A stretch of 7,429 bases of DNA. Origin: Bacteroidaceae bacterium (GTDB taxonomy: Bacteria; Bacteroidota; Bacteroidia; Bacteroidales; Bacteroidaceae). The notes beneath the pieces are model-generated. The model was not told the DNA's origin. It made no database searches and was given only the letters and a program-made list of their open reading frames with translations. The stretch is from assembly GCA_016302965.1 (NCBI GenBank), contig JAEDMP010000096.1:1-7429 (forward strand). Direction: 5' to 3'. Positions 6,271 to 7,429 of the stretch are shown here, in pieces. The position numbers were made by a program, and so were the translations under genes. Within the stretch, counting starts at the first letter, position 1; each line of letters begins with the position of its first letter.

Positions 6271-7429
6271 TGAAAAAATTCTTTTTACTCATCGTATGCG
6301 CCCTCATGGGCATCACTTCCTTTGCACAGCAGGAACCCAACCGTCTGATTGTGCGTGACAACATGGGACAGGCCCACCCCTTCCACGTAAACCGTATCGA
6401 CAGCATCGCTTTTGCCACCGTTGAAGGAGCGGTAGCTGCTGATATCGATATTCAGGAAGTAACCATCAAGGACGAATCCAAAGGAACAGAGGACATGGTG
6501 AAACTCGCCATCACCCGTACGCCCGCCTGTGCCGCCTTCCAGATTATGTGCGTGAAGAAGGCAAACGCCGACCGCATCACTACCGACGAATATGCCGAGT
6601 ATACCTTCAAATACAGCTCCTCAAGAGATATGTATTATCAGGATTTCACCGCTGCCCAGCTGACCGGCTTCGACTTTGCCTTCGCTCCCAATACGGACTA
6701 TACCATCGTGACTCTGGGTTACGACCAGTATGGCACCGCCTGTGAGATGAGAAAGGTTGACTTCCACACACCGAATATCGCCCTGGTGGGTACTCCCGTC
6801 GTAGAGGGTGAGGTGACCGACGTTACCACCTCGACCATCGAAGTGAAATTCACCAAGACAGCCGATGTCAAGGGATTTGCCGCCTGCTGCTTCGGAGAGG
6901 GCCAGGCTCAGTCACAGTTTGAGCAGTGGGGAGCATGGATGGGCTTCACCAGCATGGGCGACATGATCAAATCATGGGGTTTCCAGGGTACATCTGACAC
7001 CACCTTCGTTTGGACTGGAATGGCTCCCGGAACCAACTACGAGATTTACACTGTATGCTGGGACGTAAACGGCACCTTGGCAGACGTGGACATCATTCCC
7101 GTGACCACCAAGAAGCTCGGCGGCGAAGGTGTAGCCGAAGTGAGCATCACCATCGGAGGCTCTAAATACTATGAGGAATGGGATGCCTTCACCCAGCAAA
7201 TTATTTTCACCCCCAATGAAAATGTATCCGTTTACCACGCTTGTCTGGTTACCGACAGCATGAATCAAGCCGATCCCACTTTTGTTGAGACCTATCTGAA
7301 AAATCCCGAAAAGGAAGGATCTTACGGATGGGATTTGTACGACGTGGACGACTACGAATGGGAGTTGTATCCCAATGCCAAGTTCGTGGCTGCTGCCGTA
7401 GCCAAGAATGTCAATGGCGAGTGGGGACC
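6270..7429 (+). CDS. exported protein with tandem beta-sandwich-like repeats (partial, runs off the window)
   Basis: The frame stays open from ATG 6270 to the window edge, giving 386 codons plus two bases. The start shares its A with the TAA of the preceding gene (TAATG), pointing to translational coupling. Residues 1-19 are a signal peptide (M-K-K, hydrophobic core, S-F-A before Gln20); Cys10 is not in a proper lipobox. Residues 25-50 repeat the motif of the upstream protein (L-I-V...F-H-V-N-R-I-D-S-I-A-F). Then come repeats of about 110 residues at ~61-168, ~174-281 and ~286 onward. Each ends with a strand of the type P-N-T-D-Y-T-I-V, P-G-T-N-Y-E-I-Y or P-N-A-K-F-V-A-A, followed by D/N-x-x-G, as in fibronectin type III or Ig-like folds. 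The third repeat is rich in Trp, Tyr and Asp. No catalytic motif is seen in the visible part, so it may be a surface adhesin or binding protein, or the stalk of an enzyme lying beyond the edge. Confidence 0.88.
   Translation, partial: MKKFFLLIVCALMGITSFAQQEPNRLIVRDNMGQAHPFHVNRIDSIAFATVEGAVAADIDIQEVTIKDESKGTEDMVKLAITRTPACAAFQIMCVKKANADRITTDEYAEYTFKYSSSRDMYYQDFTAAQLTGFDFAFAPNTDYTIVTLGYDQYGTACEMRKVDFHTPNIALVGTPVVEGEVTDVTTSTIEVKFTKTADVKGFAACCFGEGQAQSQFEQWGAWMGFTSMGDMIKSWGFQGTSDTTFVWTGMAPGTNYEIYTVCWDVNGTLADVDIIPVTTKKLGGEGVAEVSITIGGSKYYEEWDAFTQQIIFTPNENVSVYHACLVTDSMNQADPTFVETYLKNPEKEGSYGWDLYDVDDYEWELYPNAKFVAAAVAKNVNGEWG

Noticed and set aside
6972..7268. 98-residue minus-strand open frame inside the second secreted-protein gene
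   Set aside because: It is antisense to a frame with a clear signal peptide and repeats; no domain is visible.
1..7429. CRISPR array, tRNA, rRNA or insertion-sequence ends
   Set aside because: No regularly spaced direct repeats, no tRNA-like cloverleaf or rRNA stretch, and no terminal inverted repeats with target duplications around the Rpn-type gene were seen by eye.

Overview
The window looks like a chromosomal segment from a member of the Bacteroidota, most likely Prevotella or a close relative. Three lines of evidence support this. Promoter-like sites match the Bacteroidota pattern TTTG - about 20 bp - TAnnTTTG. Start codons are preceded by A/T-rich leaders without clear Shine-Dalgarno sequences. 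One secreted protein ends in a domain resembling the type IX secretion (T9SS) sorting domain. The genus is inferred from general style, not from a marker gene.

Layout, left to right. Positions 1-120 hold the 3' end of a gene whose last residues resemble the C-terminal helix-turn-helix tail of an AraC-type regulator; the part upstream of that tail fits poorly, so it may be decayed. A 185-bp gap with a weak promoter candidate leads into a very large SNF2-family ATPase (306-4325, 1339 aa). All motor motifs are present in its last 450 residues, and about 885 residues of accessory sequence precede them. It ends in a gap containing a strong long-stem inverted repeat and a second smaller hairpin. 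The next gene converges on it: a PD-(D/E)XK nuclease of the Rpn / putative-transposase family (4470-5345, minus strand), with its own well-formed promoter and a C-terminal tetrapeptide repeat.

A 466-bp A/T-rich divergent gap (5346-5811) carries the promoter of the nuclease gene on one strand and a second good promoter on the other. The latter drives a two-gene operon. Its first gene is a 152-aa exported protein made of a duplicated small N-terminal motif joined almost directly to a T9SS-like C-terminal domain. Its second gene is a larger exported protein (6270 to beyond the window end) with about 110-residue beta-rich repeats. The two genes overlap by one base and share a similar N-terminal motif, so they are probably translated together and placed in the envelope or outside the cell.

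The SNF2 and Rpn genes concern DNA, while the last two concern the cell surface. Nothing visible ties the two halves into one pathway. The best candidates for something little described are the coupled secreted pair, the possible internal translation starts in the Rpn repeat, and the long accessory region of the SNF2 protein.
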